Below, piece after piece: positions 20,330-27,532 of a stretch of 64,000 bases of DNA. The stretch comes from Polyangiaceae bacterium. Lineage in GTDB: Bacteria; Myxococcota_A; Polyangia; Polyangiales; Polyangiaceae. Every line of letters starts with the position of its first letter. The stretch's first letter is position 1. A program made the translations under genes and the position numbers. The notes below the pieces were generated by a model that worked only from the letters and a program-made list of their open reading frames with translations, ran no database searches and was not told the origin of the DNA. The stretch spans positions 1-64,000 of the forward strand of contig JAJDAH010000118.1 in NCBI GenBank assembly GCA_029261965.1, in the 5' to 3' direction.

Positions 20330-22120
20330 TCAGAGGACGAAGGCGCGTGCGCGCGACTCTTCTTCGTCGAGCTTCTTTTCGATGCTCTGAAGGCCGTTGG
20401 TGATGGCGTCGGTCGCCATCTGGAAAATCGCCGGCAAGTTGCCTTTGAGTGCTTCGTAGTACCGTTGCCGTTCCGTCGAGTGAATGATCACGGGGGGGTA
20501 CTCGCTGCGAATCAGAATGATGTTCATGAACATCCGGCTGACTTTTCCGCTGTCTTGCGAGAACGGAAACGCTCGCAGGAGATCGTAGTGCGCCCGGGCG
20601 GCGATGCGGATGGGGTCCTTGATTTTCTTTGGCTCGGGACCGTTGAGCCAGTCGACGACCTGGCGCACCTTGTAGGCGATCTTGTCCGGCGTCGAGTACT
20701 CGTGAAAGTACAAGCGGTGCTGCGGAATGTCTTTCCTGTACTTGACGCTCTTGAGATCGCCTTCGTCGGGATGGAGCGTCAAGTAGAGGCGTTTGATGAC
20801 GTCGATGTTCAGCGGCACGCGTCGCTTCTCCGCCAGCTCCCGCACCAGGTCGAGAGCGCTCTTGTGTCGTCGGATCTCTTCGCAGACGGGCTGGAGGCTC
20901 GAATCTGGGACCACCGTGATATTGGGGTCGATGGCGGTCTTGAGTTCCTGGAACGTGTAGACGACACCCTCGAGGGCGCTGTCGTGATAAATCCACGACA
21001 TGTCTAGACTTTCTCGGTACTCGCGCTGAAATTCCTCGCCGGCTTTTGTCAGCCGACTCCTCACCGAAGCGTAGCGCTCGGTGATGCGCGCCGGCGGCGC
21101 TTTCGGTGGTGGGCGTGCCGTCGGCGGTCGATAGGCCGCCGTCATCGGCGAAGGATTGGGTGCCGGTACCGGTGCGCTCGTGCGCAGCCTCAGGTTGGCG
21201 AATTTGCTCTCCGGGAGGCTCGACTGACCCGCCAGGTGCTTGGTGGTCCCCGACTGATTCGGGATCATGTTCGGCGAATAGACTCGCTGAGTACTGCTAC
21301 GGCTCCCCGCACCGCGCTGAGCCCGTCCGCTCGCCCGAGCCACTCGACCTTCGAGGGCCCGCCGCTGAGCCTCCTTTTCGGCGCGAATGCGCGCTCGCTC
21401 GGTTTCCTTGGCTTTGCGATACGCCTCGCGCTCCGCTTCGCGACGCGCTCGCTCTTCCTCTTTCTTCTTGCGAGCTTCCTCGCGTAGGCGCTCGCGCTCG
21501 GCTTCCTTCTCGGCGCGGATCCGCGCTCTCTCGGCCTCCCGTTCCTTACGCTCTGCCTCTTTCTGAGCGGCCTTTTCCTTCTTGATCCGAGCGCGCTCTT
21601 TTTCGCGTTCCTTCTTGAGGCGCGCGTTGAGTTTTTCCTGTTCCCGGCGAGCGCGCTCTCGTTCGCGTTCCTTTTGCGCCTTGATGCGCTCGCGCTCTTT
21701 CTGCTTTTTCGCCTGCTCGCGCTTCTTCAGCAGCTGCGCGCGTTCTTTTTCGCGCGCCTTTTTCTCACGCGCCTTCTTGTCGCGTTCGCGCGACTTTTGC
21801 TTCTGCGCGAGTGCCTTCTTCTTTTTCGCGAGATCACGGGCGCGGCTGGCTTTTGATGCCTTTTTCGCCGGACGCTTCTTCGGAGCCTTGCTCGACTTCC
21901 TCGCGGGCTTCTTTTTCGCTGCCTTCTTTGCGGGCCGCTTGGGCGTCGGTTTGGCCCGCTTCTTCGGTGCGGCCTTCTTGCGAACCGGTTTCGAGACTTT
22001 CGTCCTGCGGGTCGACTTTTTGGCGCGCCGCGTCGAAGACTTCGCCGGTCGAGAGGCCGACCGGCGGGACGACGCGCGTTTCGCGCTCTTTTTTGTCTTC
22101 TTTTTTCGACTCTTAGCCAT
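20330..22120 (-). CDS. Basic coiled-coil protein with degenerate Fic domain
   Basis: A 596-residue protein in three parts. Residues 1-100 are Lys/Arg/Ala/Ser/Pro-rich, like a histone H1 tail. Residues 100-260 are almost only Lys, Arg and Glu with Ala, as in a single alpha-helix or coiled coil. After a Pro-rich linker, residues 345-596 follow the Fic fold: 'YHDSALEGV' resembles the inhibitory-helix region, and 'RAFPFSQDSGKVSRMFMN' aligns with HPFxxGNGRxxR. The catalytic His is Phe518 and the loop Asn is Ser524, while G525, K526 and R529 are kept. AMP transfer by the usual mechanism is therefore unlikely. The ATG at 22120 begins 'MAKSRKKK'. It lies 173 bp downstream of map. Confidence 0.8.
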   Translation of the reverse strand: MAKSRKKKTKKSAKRASSRRSASRPAKSSTRRAKKSTRRTKVSKPVRKKAAPKKRAKPTPKRPAKKAAKKKPARKSSKAPKKRPAKKASKASRARDLAKKKKALAQKQKSRERDKKAREKKAREKERAQLLKKREQAKKQKERERIKAQKERERERARREQEKLNARLKKEREKERARIKKEKAAQKEAERKEREAERARIRAEKEAERERLREEARKKKEEERARREAEREAYRKAKETERARIRAEKEAQRRALEGRVARASGRAQRGAGSRSSTQRVYSPNMIPNQSGTTKHLAGQSSLPESKFANLRLRTSAPVPAPNPSPMTAAYRPPTARPPPKAPPARITERYASVRSRLTKAGEEFQREYRESLDMSWIYHDSALEGVVYTFQELKTAIDPNITVVPDSSLQPVCEEIRRHKSALDLVRELAEKRRVPLNIDVIKRLYLTLHPDEGDLKSVKYRKDIPQHRLYFHEYSTPDKIAYKVRQVVDWLNGPEPKKIKDPIRIAARAHYDLLRAFPFSQDSGKVSRMFMNIILIRSEYPPVIIHSTERQRYYEALKGNLPAIFQMATDAITNGLQSIEKKLDEEESRARAFVL

Positions 22121-22293
22121 TTGCCGATGGTGGCGAAGGCCCGCGCGGCAAAGGCCAGTGCCCTGCGTTTCGCGGCCCGGCGGCTGGGACACCCATGGCC
22201 CCAAAAAGGCTGGGCGAACCTAGTCGTCTGGATGTCAATCCGTCAAGGGCTGCGCGAGGTTTTGGCGTCGATCCGGCCAGAGGCCTTCCAACC

Positions 22294-23097
22294 TCAGTAG
22301 TCGTCGAATATTTCGCTGTTTTTCAGCTTGCCTGGACGGGCAGTCAGGATTTCCGCCCCATCGCCGGTCACGAGCACGGTGTGCTCGAACTGCGCGGACA
22401 GCGTTCCGTCGAGCGTAACCGCCGTCCACTCGTCTTCGAGCACCTTAACTTCCCAATGCCCGACGTTGATCATCGGCTCGATGGTGAACGTCATGCCCTC
22501 TTTGAGTCTGAGGCCAGTGCCCGCCTTTCCGTAGTGCGAGACTTTGGGCTCGTCGTGGAACTTCCGGCCGATGCCGTGGCCGACGAAGTCCCGCACGACC
22601 GAGCAATTCTGCCCCTCAGCGAACTCTTGAATCGCGGCGCCTATGTCGCCGAGCCGCGCGCCCGGTGCCACCTGAGCAATGCCGAGCTCGAGTGACTTGC
22701 GAGACACCTCGGTCACCTTCCGCGCTTCGGCGCTCGGAGTACCGACGTAGAAAGTTGCCGAAGTATCCCCGTGGTAGCCCTTGTAAAGGTGCGTGACGTC
22801 CACGTTGATGATGTCGCCTGCGAGCAGCTTTTGAGGCCCGGGGATCCCGTGACACACGATTTCGTTGACTGAAGTGCAGACGCTCTTGGGGAAGCCCAGA
22901 TAGTTCAGCGGTGCCGGCTCGGCGCCTTTTCGTAGGGTGTCCGCATGCACGAACTCGTTGATTTCGTCGGTCGTGATGCCCGGTCGAATGATGTCGCCCA
23001 CTGCCGAGAGGGTCTCGCCGGCGAGCCGGCCCACCTCCCGCATGAGTTCGATTTCGCGTTGAGTTTTTATTTCGACTGAGCTGCGGCGAAAGTGCAT
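22294..23097 (-). CDS. map: Methionine aminopeptidase type I
   Basis: Removes the initiator methionine from nascent proteins. The 267 residues contain all five metal ligands: D100, D111, H174, E207 and E238, in 'NVDVTHLYKGYHGD', 'FVGHGIGRKFH', 'FTIEPM' and 'QFEHT'. Length is normal for type I without an N-terminal zinc extension. It starts 6 bp after the stop of an upstream lipoprotein gene, so the two are likely cotranscribed, away from the usual secY or rpsB context. Confidence 0.97.
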   Translation of the reverse strand: MHFRRSSVEIKTQREIELMREVGRLAGETLSAVGDIIRPGITTDEINEFVHADTLRKGAEPAPLNYLGFPKSVCTSVNEIVCHGIPGPQKLLAGDIINVDVTHLYKGYHGDTSATFYVGTPSAEARKVTEVSRKSLELGIAQVAPGARLGDIGAAIQEFAEGQNCSVVRDFVGHGIGRKFHDEPKVSHYGKAGTGLRLKEGMTFTIEPMINVGHWEVKVLEDEWTAVTLDGTLSAQFEHTVLVTGDGAEILTARPGKLKNSEIFDDY

Positions 23098-23103
23098 GAG
23101 TTG

Positions 23104-23664
23104 TCAGTAGCCAGAAACGTCACGCATTGCGCGTGCCCGTGCAACCTTTGCGCGGACTCGTGCCGTATCGGGTTCGGCTCTCCAGTGGGTGACTATCGTC
23201 CCTTGGTCGTTGAAGCGACGAAAGATCAAAATGAGCGATCGCCCGAGGAGCGATTCGCCGGCGTTTCTCACGAGGGGATAGATGCGGTTGGTGTTGGTGA
23301 CGAGAAGATCGATGGGGTCGGCGGCAGGGTCGCCCGCAAGCGCTTCCCCCATGGGCCGGAAAGTGAGGCTGATCGCGTCGTTTTCGCGGGTCACGGTGGC
23401 GATCTTGACGTGCAAAACCGAATCCGCCCTCCGAATCCGGCTTTCGAGCAGGCGATCCGACGAGTCAGCCTCAATCGCCAGCCCGAAGATTTCCACCGCC
23501 GCGCTGTCGTCGAAGAGAAGCGCATCCTCGGCGGCATAGGTTGGATAAGCTGCGGGATCGGCGGCAACTGGCCCCGAGACGTGAGGTCCGCATCCCGCGG
23601 GCCCGCTCAGCGCTCCGGTCGCGAGAAGCAGCCCAAGCAGCTCGAACGGTTGTCGTCGGTACAT
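23104..23664 (-). CDS. Putative lipoprotein upstream of map
   Basis: A 186-residue protein with a hydrophobic N-terminus ending 'SGPAGC', an imperfect lipobox because Pro occupies the -3 position. The mature part has no motif I recognise; it is mixed alpha/beta with segments 'DDSAAVEIFGLAIEA' and 'LVRNAGESLLGRSLILIF'. The ATG at 23664 is chosen as the start because it begins the signal peptide; the frame is open for 71 more codons upstream. It overlaps nothing and is 6 bp from map. Confidence 0.7.
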   Translation of the reverse strand: MYRRQPFELLGLLLATGALSGPAGCGPHVSGPVAADPAAYPTYAAEDALLFDDSAAVEIFGLAIEADSSDRLLESRIRRADSVLHVKIATVTRENDAISLTFRPMGEALAGDPAADPIDLLVTNTNRIYPLVRNAGESLLGRSLILIFRRFNDQGTIVTHWRAEPDTARVRAKVARARAMRDVSGY

Positions 23665-23844
23665 GAAGATCTTGGTCGATTGGATGCCGCGAGCGAGTAA
23701 ATCGTTCCTACCCCGAAGGTACGCGCCGGGGATTTTTGCGCCAGGGCGAGGCTCGGTCGCGCTGATTTTGCCGGCGGATCGACTTTTTCCGCCCAAAGAT
23801 CGATGATTTGGGGGTGCGTCTCCGTCTATCGATTGGACCCGCGC

Positions 23845-23874
23845 TTGAGGCGTCACTCGTCGCGATGCTAGGTT
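23845..23874 (+). promoter_or_regulatory. Putative sigma-70 promoter
   Basis: TTGAGG (23845-23850) and TAGGTT (23869-23874) are 18 bp apart. The predicted transcription start near 23881 leaves a short leader holding the Shine-Dalgarno GGGAGG before the ATG at 23905. This is pattern matching only. Confidence 0.4.
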
Positions 23875-23904
23875 CACGACACCTAAGGATTTCGGGAGGA
23901 TACG

Positions 23905-24822
23905 ATGAGGCTTAGAGCCGTTTTAGCGCTCGCCGGCACGCTGATGCTCGCGGGCTCAATCGCCGCTCCGTCCGTGAGCGCCTCTCCACAAGTCTTGCTC
24001 GGTCGCTTCTTCGACGACGACTCGAAGAAGAAAAAGAAGAAAAAGAAAAAGAGTAAGGCCAAGGCCAAGGGGAAGGGGAAGAAGGGCGAGGCTGTGGACA
24101 AGGGTCCCGGTCCTACCAAGATTTCCAAGAAAGTTCGTCTGCGGCCCAAGGGCCTTCAATGGGGACAGAGCGTCAAAGAGATCTCGAAGCTCTACGAGAA
24201 GGTCTTCGAGGACGAGTTCCGGCCCCTCTACAAGCGCGTTCAGCCTGGCGTGAAGATGCAGGCTCTCGACGAGGAGCTTCGCATCAAGAAGGGCCTCATC
24301 CGGCGCAGCCTAGTGAAGTTCGGCGCGACGCCAACCGGCGTCGACTACACGTCGCTCAAGGGCGAGTACACATACCGAAACAAGGAGAGCAAGACGCGCC
24401 TCGTGTTGCGGAGCGGTACCACCCGACATTTCTTCTTCTTCGACGACCGGCTCTGGAAGGTCTACGACGAATATCCGCTCAAGAAGGGCGGCCCGCTCGG
24501 AAAGACCTACAGCGGCGCCATCAAGAAGCTCACGAAGAAGTTCAAGGTCGCGCCACGAATGCGCGAGGGCGGCAGCGAAGGCGGCCCCCGGCTCACCGAA
24601 GGCGATTGGGCCGATGGAACCAACGTGATCCGCGCTGTTGATCGCGAGTACGAAAACATCATCGGTATCGTCTACGTCGAGCAACGAGTTTTCGAGAACC
24701 TCGACAGTCACCGTCCCAACAAGCCAGTCGACCCGCACGCCATCGACAAGGACGTCGAACGGGTGACCGCGCCCCCGAAAAAGGGCGAGTCCGGCAAGAA
24801 GAAGAAGGCCAAGAAAAAGTAA
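23905..24822 (+). CDS. Secreted Lys-rich protein of unknown function
   Basis: A 305-residue exported protein. A clear signal peptide ends near 'VSASPQ'; a run of nine lysines starts at residue 41 and Lys/Gly/Ala-rich sequence continues to about residue 60, then a globular domain of about 200 residues with many Lys, Tyr and Phe residues ('TRHFFFFDDRLWKVYDEYPL'). The C-terminus is again Lys-rich. GGGAGG precedes the ATG. The polybasic tract could bind LPS, nucleic acid or the cell wall. I do not recognise the domain. Confidence 0.75.
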   Translation: MRLRAVLALAGTLMLAGSIAAPSVSASPQVLLGRFFDDDSKKKKKKKKKSKAKAKGKGKKGEAVDKGPGPTKISKKVRLRPKGLQWGQSVKEISKLYEKVFEDEFRPLYKRVQPGVKMQALDEELRIKKGLIRRSLVKFGATPTGVDYTSLKGEYTYRNKESKTRLVLRSGTTRHFFFFDDRLWKVYDEYPLKKGGPLGKTYSGAIKKLTKKFKVAPRMREGGSEGGPRLTEGDWADGTNVIRAVDREYENIIGIVYVEQRVFENLDSHRPNKPVDPHAIDKDVERVTAPPKKGESGKKKKAKKK

Positions 24823-24830
24823 TCGTCGAC

Positions 24831-24852
24831 GAGTGACCCGAGCCGGTCACTC
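24831..24852. terminator. Bidirectional hairpin at convergent ends
   Basis: GAGTGACC (24831-24838), loop CGAGCC, GGTCACTC (24845-24852) form a perfect 8-bp stem between the Lys-rich protein gene and the convergent NifU-like gene, overlapping the latter's stop codon. The minus-strand read leads into a short T run. It could terminate both transcripts. Confidence 0.5.
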
Positions 24853-25140
24853 GTTCGTGATCGCTTTCGCCCCTTCCGGAACGATGGCGCCCGACGTCAC
24901 AGTGACACGGATGTCCGGGGCGACCGAGCGCAGTGCGGGCTCGATGATCCGACGCTGTGCGAGGGTGTTCCCGGGGCACCCCGAGTAGCGACCCGTCAGG
25001 TGGAGAGCCACGGATTGCGGAGCGACGTCCACCACGTACACCCGACCCCCGTCGGCCCGGACCAAGGGCTCGATGACATCCTGGACGACACGCAGGACTG
25101 CTTCGGGACTGGCCGCCATTGCCGCGGGTGAAGTTACCAT
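24847..25140 (-). CDS. NifU C-terminal-like protein lacking one Cys
   Basis: A 97-residue protein matching the NifU/NfuA scaffold domain: 'GRVYVVDVAPQSVALHLTGRYSGCPGNTL' followed by 'RRIIEPALRSVAP'. Family members bind a 4Fe-4S cluster through CxxC; here the first position is Tyr52 and only C55 remains. Cluster transfer by the usual homodimer arrangement is therefore doubtful. The ATG at 25140 gives the normal N-terminus. It is divergent from rpsP. Confidence 0.8.
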   Translation of the reverse strand: MVTSPAAMAASPEAVLRVVQDVIEPLVRADGGRVYVVDVAPQSVALHLTGRYSGCPGNTLAQRRIIEPALRSVAPDIRVTVTSGAIVPEGAKAITNE

Positions 25141-25145
25141 GTGGG

Positions 25146-25175
25146 TTGACCGACCCGCGAGGCTTCCCGTAGGGT
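25146..25175 (+). promoter_or_regulatory. Putative rpsP operon promoter
   Basis: TTGACC (25146-25151) and TAGGGT (25170-25175) lie 18 bp apart upstream of rpsP, with a leader of about 75 nt. The -35 matches the sigma-70 consensus well and the -10 resembles the one proposed at 23869. Confidence 0.5.
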
Positions 25176-25257
25176 CCCGCTCCCCCGACCCCGCTCCCGG
25201 GGCACTGGCGCCCGTGGACGGAAGTGCTAGTTTCGCGCCCGAGGGGCACCGAGGACC

Positions 25258-25509
25258 ATGGCTGTACACATCCGACTCGCTCGCTACGGCACCAAGAAGG
25301 GCCCATTCTACCGGATCGTCGTCACTGACCAGCGCAACGCGCGCGACGGGCGATTCATCGAGAACATCGGGACTTACGACCCGAGCGCCGACCCTGGCAA
25401 GCTGGACGTCGATCGAAGGCGCCTCGACTTTTGGCGTGGGCGCGGCGCTCAGGCATCGCACACCCTCCAACACCTGTTGCGCAACAATCCTCCGCCGGCG
25501 GCGGGATAG
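25258..25509 (+). CDS. rpsP: 30S ribosomal protein S16
   Basis: 83 residues starting 'MAVHIRLARYGTKKGPFYRIV' and containing 'RDGRFIENIGTYDP', diagnostic of bS16, a small-subunit assembly protein. It leads the standard rpsP-khpA-rimM-trmD operon. CGAGGA precedes the ATG. Confidence 0.98.
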   Translation: MAVHIRLARYGTKKGPFYRIVVTDQRNARDGRFIENIGTYDPSADPGKLDVDRRRLDFWRGRGAQASHTLQHLLRNNPPPAAG

Positions 25510-25522
25510 CCCCCGAGAGCGC

Positions 25523-25753
25523 GTGAAAGAGCTCATCTCCACCATCGCACGGGCGCTCGTCGACGAGCCGGACAGCGTCGAGGTGAAGGAAATCGAGAGC
25601 GACAACAATTCGCTCATCGAGCTGCGCGTCGCCAAGGACGACATCGGCAAGGTGATCGGCCGCGACGGGCGGACCGCGCAATCGATGAGGACGATTCTCA
25701 GCGCCGCGTCGACGAAGCTCGGCCGACGCACGCATCTCGACATCGTCGATTGA
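25523..25753 (+). CDS. khpA: KH-domain RNA-binding protein
   Basis: A 76-residue single KH domain with the signature 'DIGKVIGRDGRTAQSMRTIL', where GRDG is the RNA-binding GxxG loop. KhpA works with KhpB as an RNA chaperone linked to cell division and ribosome assembly in other bacteria. I use the GTG at 25523, 13 bp after the rpsP stop. Its TGA overlaps the TTG of rimM as TTGA. Confidence 0.93.
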   Translation: MKELISTIARALVDEPDSVEVKEIESDNNSLIELRVAKDDIGKVIGRDGRTAQSMRTILSAASTKLGRRTHLDIVD

Positions 25754-26253
25754 ACCTCGTCGAGCTCGGTCGCATCGGGCGTCCCCATGGGCTCAAGGGA
25801 GAGCTCAAAGTGCACCCGCACTGGGTCGGCGGAAGTGCGCTGGGCGAGGCGAGGGCGCTCTTCGTGGGCATCGAGGGCGAAGAGCCCCGATTGATGAAGG
25901 TCGAAGCCGCCCGCGCAGCGGGAAAAACCGTGCTGCTCAAGCTGGAGGGCGTCGATGATCGAGACGCGGCTGCCGAATACACCGGGGGTCGGGTCGCCGT
26001 CGAACGAGCGACTCTTCCCGAACCGGAGCCTGACGAATTCTATCTCGTCGACCTGCTGGGCTGCGAGGTGGTCGGCCCGGAGGGCACGATCGGCGAGGTG
26101 GTGGAGATCCGCACCCATCCGACCATCGACACGATGCTCATCCGGAGCGCCGAAGGGCAGGTGCACGAGCACCCGATCGGTGAGCAATGGCTCGAAGACG
26201 TCGACCTCGACCAAGCCCGCGTGACTCTCGTCAGCACCGACGGCCTGATCTAG
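25750..26253 (+). CDS. rimM: 16S rRNA processing protein
   Basis: 167 residues with the N-terminal RimM beta-barrel ('GRIGRPHGLKGELKVHP') and the C-terminal PRC-barrel ('FYLVDLLGCEVVGPEGTIGEV'). It binds ribosomal protein S19 and helps mature the 30S head. The start is TTG, coupled to khpA by a 4-nt overlap. Confidence 0.96.
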   Translation: MNLVELGRIGRPHGLKGELKVHPHWVGGSALGEARALFVGIEGEEPRLMKVEAARAAGKTVLLKLEGVDDRDAAAEYTGGRVAVERATLPEPEPDEFYLVDLLGCEVVGPEGTIGEVVEIRTHPTIDTMLIRSAEGQVHEHPIGEQWLEDVDLDQARVTLVSTDGLI

Positions 26254-26261
26254 AAACTGAC

Positions 26262-26960
26262 GTGCGCATCGCGGTCATTACGCTGTTCCCCGAGCTTTTT
26301 GAGCCATTCCTCGCGACCAGCTTCGTCGGAAAAGCCGTCGATTCGGGCGCGCTCGAGGTACATCTCGAGCAACTGCGAGATCACGGGCTCGGCAAGCACC
26401 AGAGCGTCGACGACACGCCGTATGGCGGGGGATCAGGGATGGTCATCCGTGTGGATTGTGTGATCGAGGCTGCCGAGCATGTCGACGAAGTCCTGGCCGA
26501 GAAAGCTCACCGTGTTCTGCTGACCCCCCAAGGCAAGCCGCTCACCCACGCACGCGCGCGGGCGTTGGCGGAGCTGCCGGCGGTGGCCCTGGTGTGTGGA
26601 CGCTACGAGGGGTTCGATGAGCGAGCTCGAGAGTTCGTCCACGAAGAGGTGTCCATGGGTGACTTCGTCCTGACCGGCGGCGAGGTTGCCGCGATGGCAG
26701 TCATCGAGTCCGTCGTGCGAATGGTCCCGGGTGTGCTGGGCAACGAGGACTCGGCGAAAGAAGAGTCGTTCAGCCCGTGTTGCGACGGTCGGCTCGAGTA
26801 CCCTCAATACACGCGCCCGGCGAGCTTTCGAGGCCTGGACGTACCCGCTGTCCTGACGAGTGGCGATCACAATAAGATCGCCGAGTGGCGCCAGCGGACA
26901 TCGGTGGCGCGCACCCGTGAGCGCCGCCCGGACATACTCCGCGAGGACGAGGGGGAGTAG
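26262..26960 (+). CDS. trmD: tRNA (guanine-N1-)-methyltransferase
   Basis: 232 residues beginning 'VRIAVITLFPELF'. The TrmD knot residues are present: 'DTPYGGGSGMV', 'VCGRYEGFDER' and 'GDFVLTGGE'. It methylates G37 of tRNAs using S-adenosylmethionine. GTG at 26262 is the natural start, 8 bp after rimM; the open frame begins earlier inside rimM. Confidence 0.97.
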   Translation: MRIAVITLFPELFEPFLATSFVGKAVDSGALEVHLEQLRDHGLGKHQSVDDTPYGGGSGMVIRVDCVIEAAEHVDEVLAEKAHRVLLTPQGKPLTHARARALAELPAVALVCGRYEGFDERAREFVHEEVSMGDFVLTGGEVAAMAVIESVVRMVPGVLGNEDSAKEESFSPCCDGRLEYPQYTRPASFRGLDVPAVLTSGDHNKIAEWRQRTSVARTRERRPDILREDEGE

Positions 26961-27508
26961 TGCGGCGTATCGCAGCCGCATTGCTTCACCATCCGGTCCT
27001 GGATCGCGGGGGCAGCATTGTGACGACAGCGGTTACGAATCTCGACATTCACGACATTTCCCGCAGCGCGCTGACCTACGGCGTGAGCGATTTTTTCGTC
27101 GCCCATCCTGTTTCGGCGCAACGCGAGCTCGTGACTCGCATCACGTCCCACTGGACGGACGGGGCTGGCGCTCGACGGATCCCGGATCGAAAGCCAGCCA
27201 TCGAAATCGTCCGAGTCGTCGAATCCCTAGAGGATTCGGTGGCGGCACTCGGCGGCGATGCCGAAGTCTGGGTCACCAGTGCCCGGCCCTCAGCGCAACC
27301 GATGCTCGACTACGCCGCTGCGCGTCGGCGGTTGATGGACGTTGGTCCTCCGGTTCTTCTCACCTTCGGTACCGGCTGGGGATTGGGCGGGCAGATAATG
27401 GCCGACGCGGCCGCTCAGCTGGCGCCCATCGAGAGCGATGGGTACAACCACCTGAGCGTCCGCGCGGCCGCCGCGATCACCTTCGACCGGCTCCTCGGCG
27501 CCCACTAG
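26960..27508 (+). CDS. SPOUT-type RNA methyltransferase
   Basis: A 182-residue protein resembling the SAM-dependent RNA methyltransferase family represented by Thermotoga Tm1570, which in some bacteria is fused to or adjacent to TrmD. Segments 'ALLHHPVLDRGG', 'NLDIHDISRSALTYGVSDFFVAHP' and 'LLTFGTGWGLGGQIM' fit a trefoil-knot fold, the last being the SAM loop. The GTG start overlaps the trmD TAG by one base. The RNA target is not known to me. Confidence 0.82.
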   Translation: MRRIAAALLHHPVLDRGGSIVTTAVTNLDIHDISRSALTYGVSDFFVAHPVSAQRELVTRITSHWTDGAGARRIPDRKPAIEIVRVVESLEDSVAALGGDAEVWVTSARPSAQPMLDYAAARRRLMDVGPPVLLTFGTGWGLGGQIMADAAAQLAPIESDGYNHLSVRAAAAITFDRLLGAH

Positions 27509-27532
27509 GGGAAACGGCGTTTGCGACTATGG

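Noticed and set aside
21582-22223. Plus-strand 213-codon ORF rich in Phe, Leu, Ala and Arg
   Set aside because: It is antisense to the Lys/Arg/Glu-rich arm of the Fic-like protein; CTT/TTC codons come from reverse-complemented AAG/GAA. No homology or start signal.
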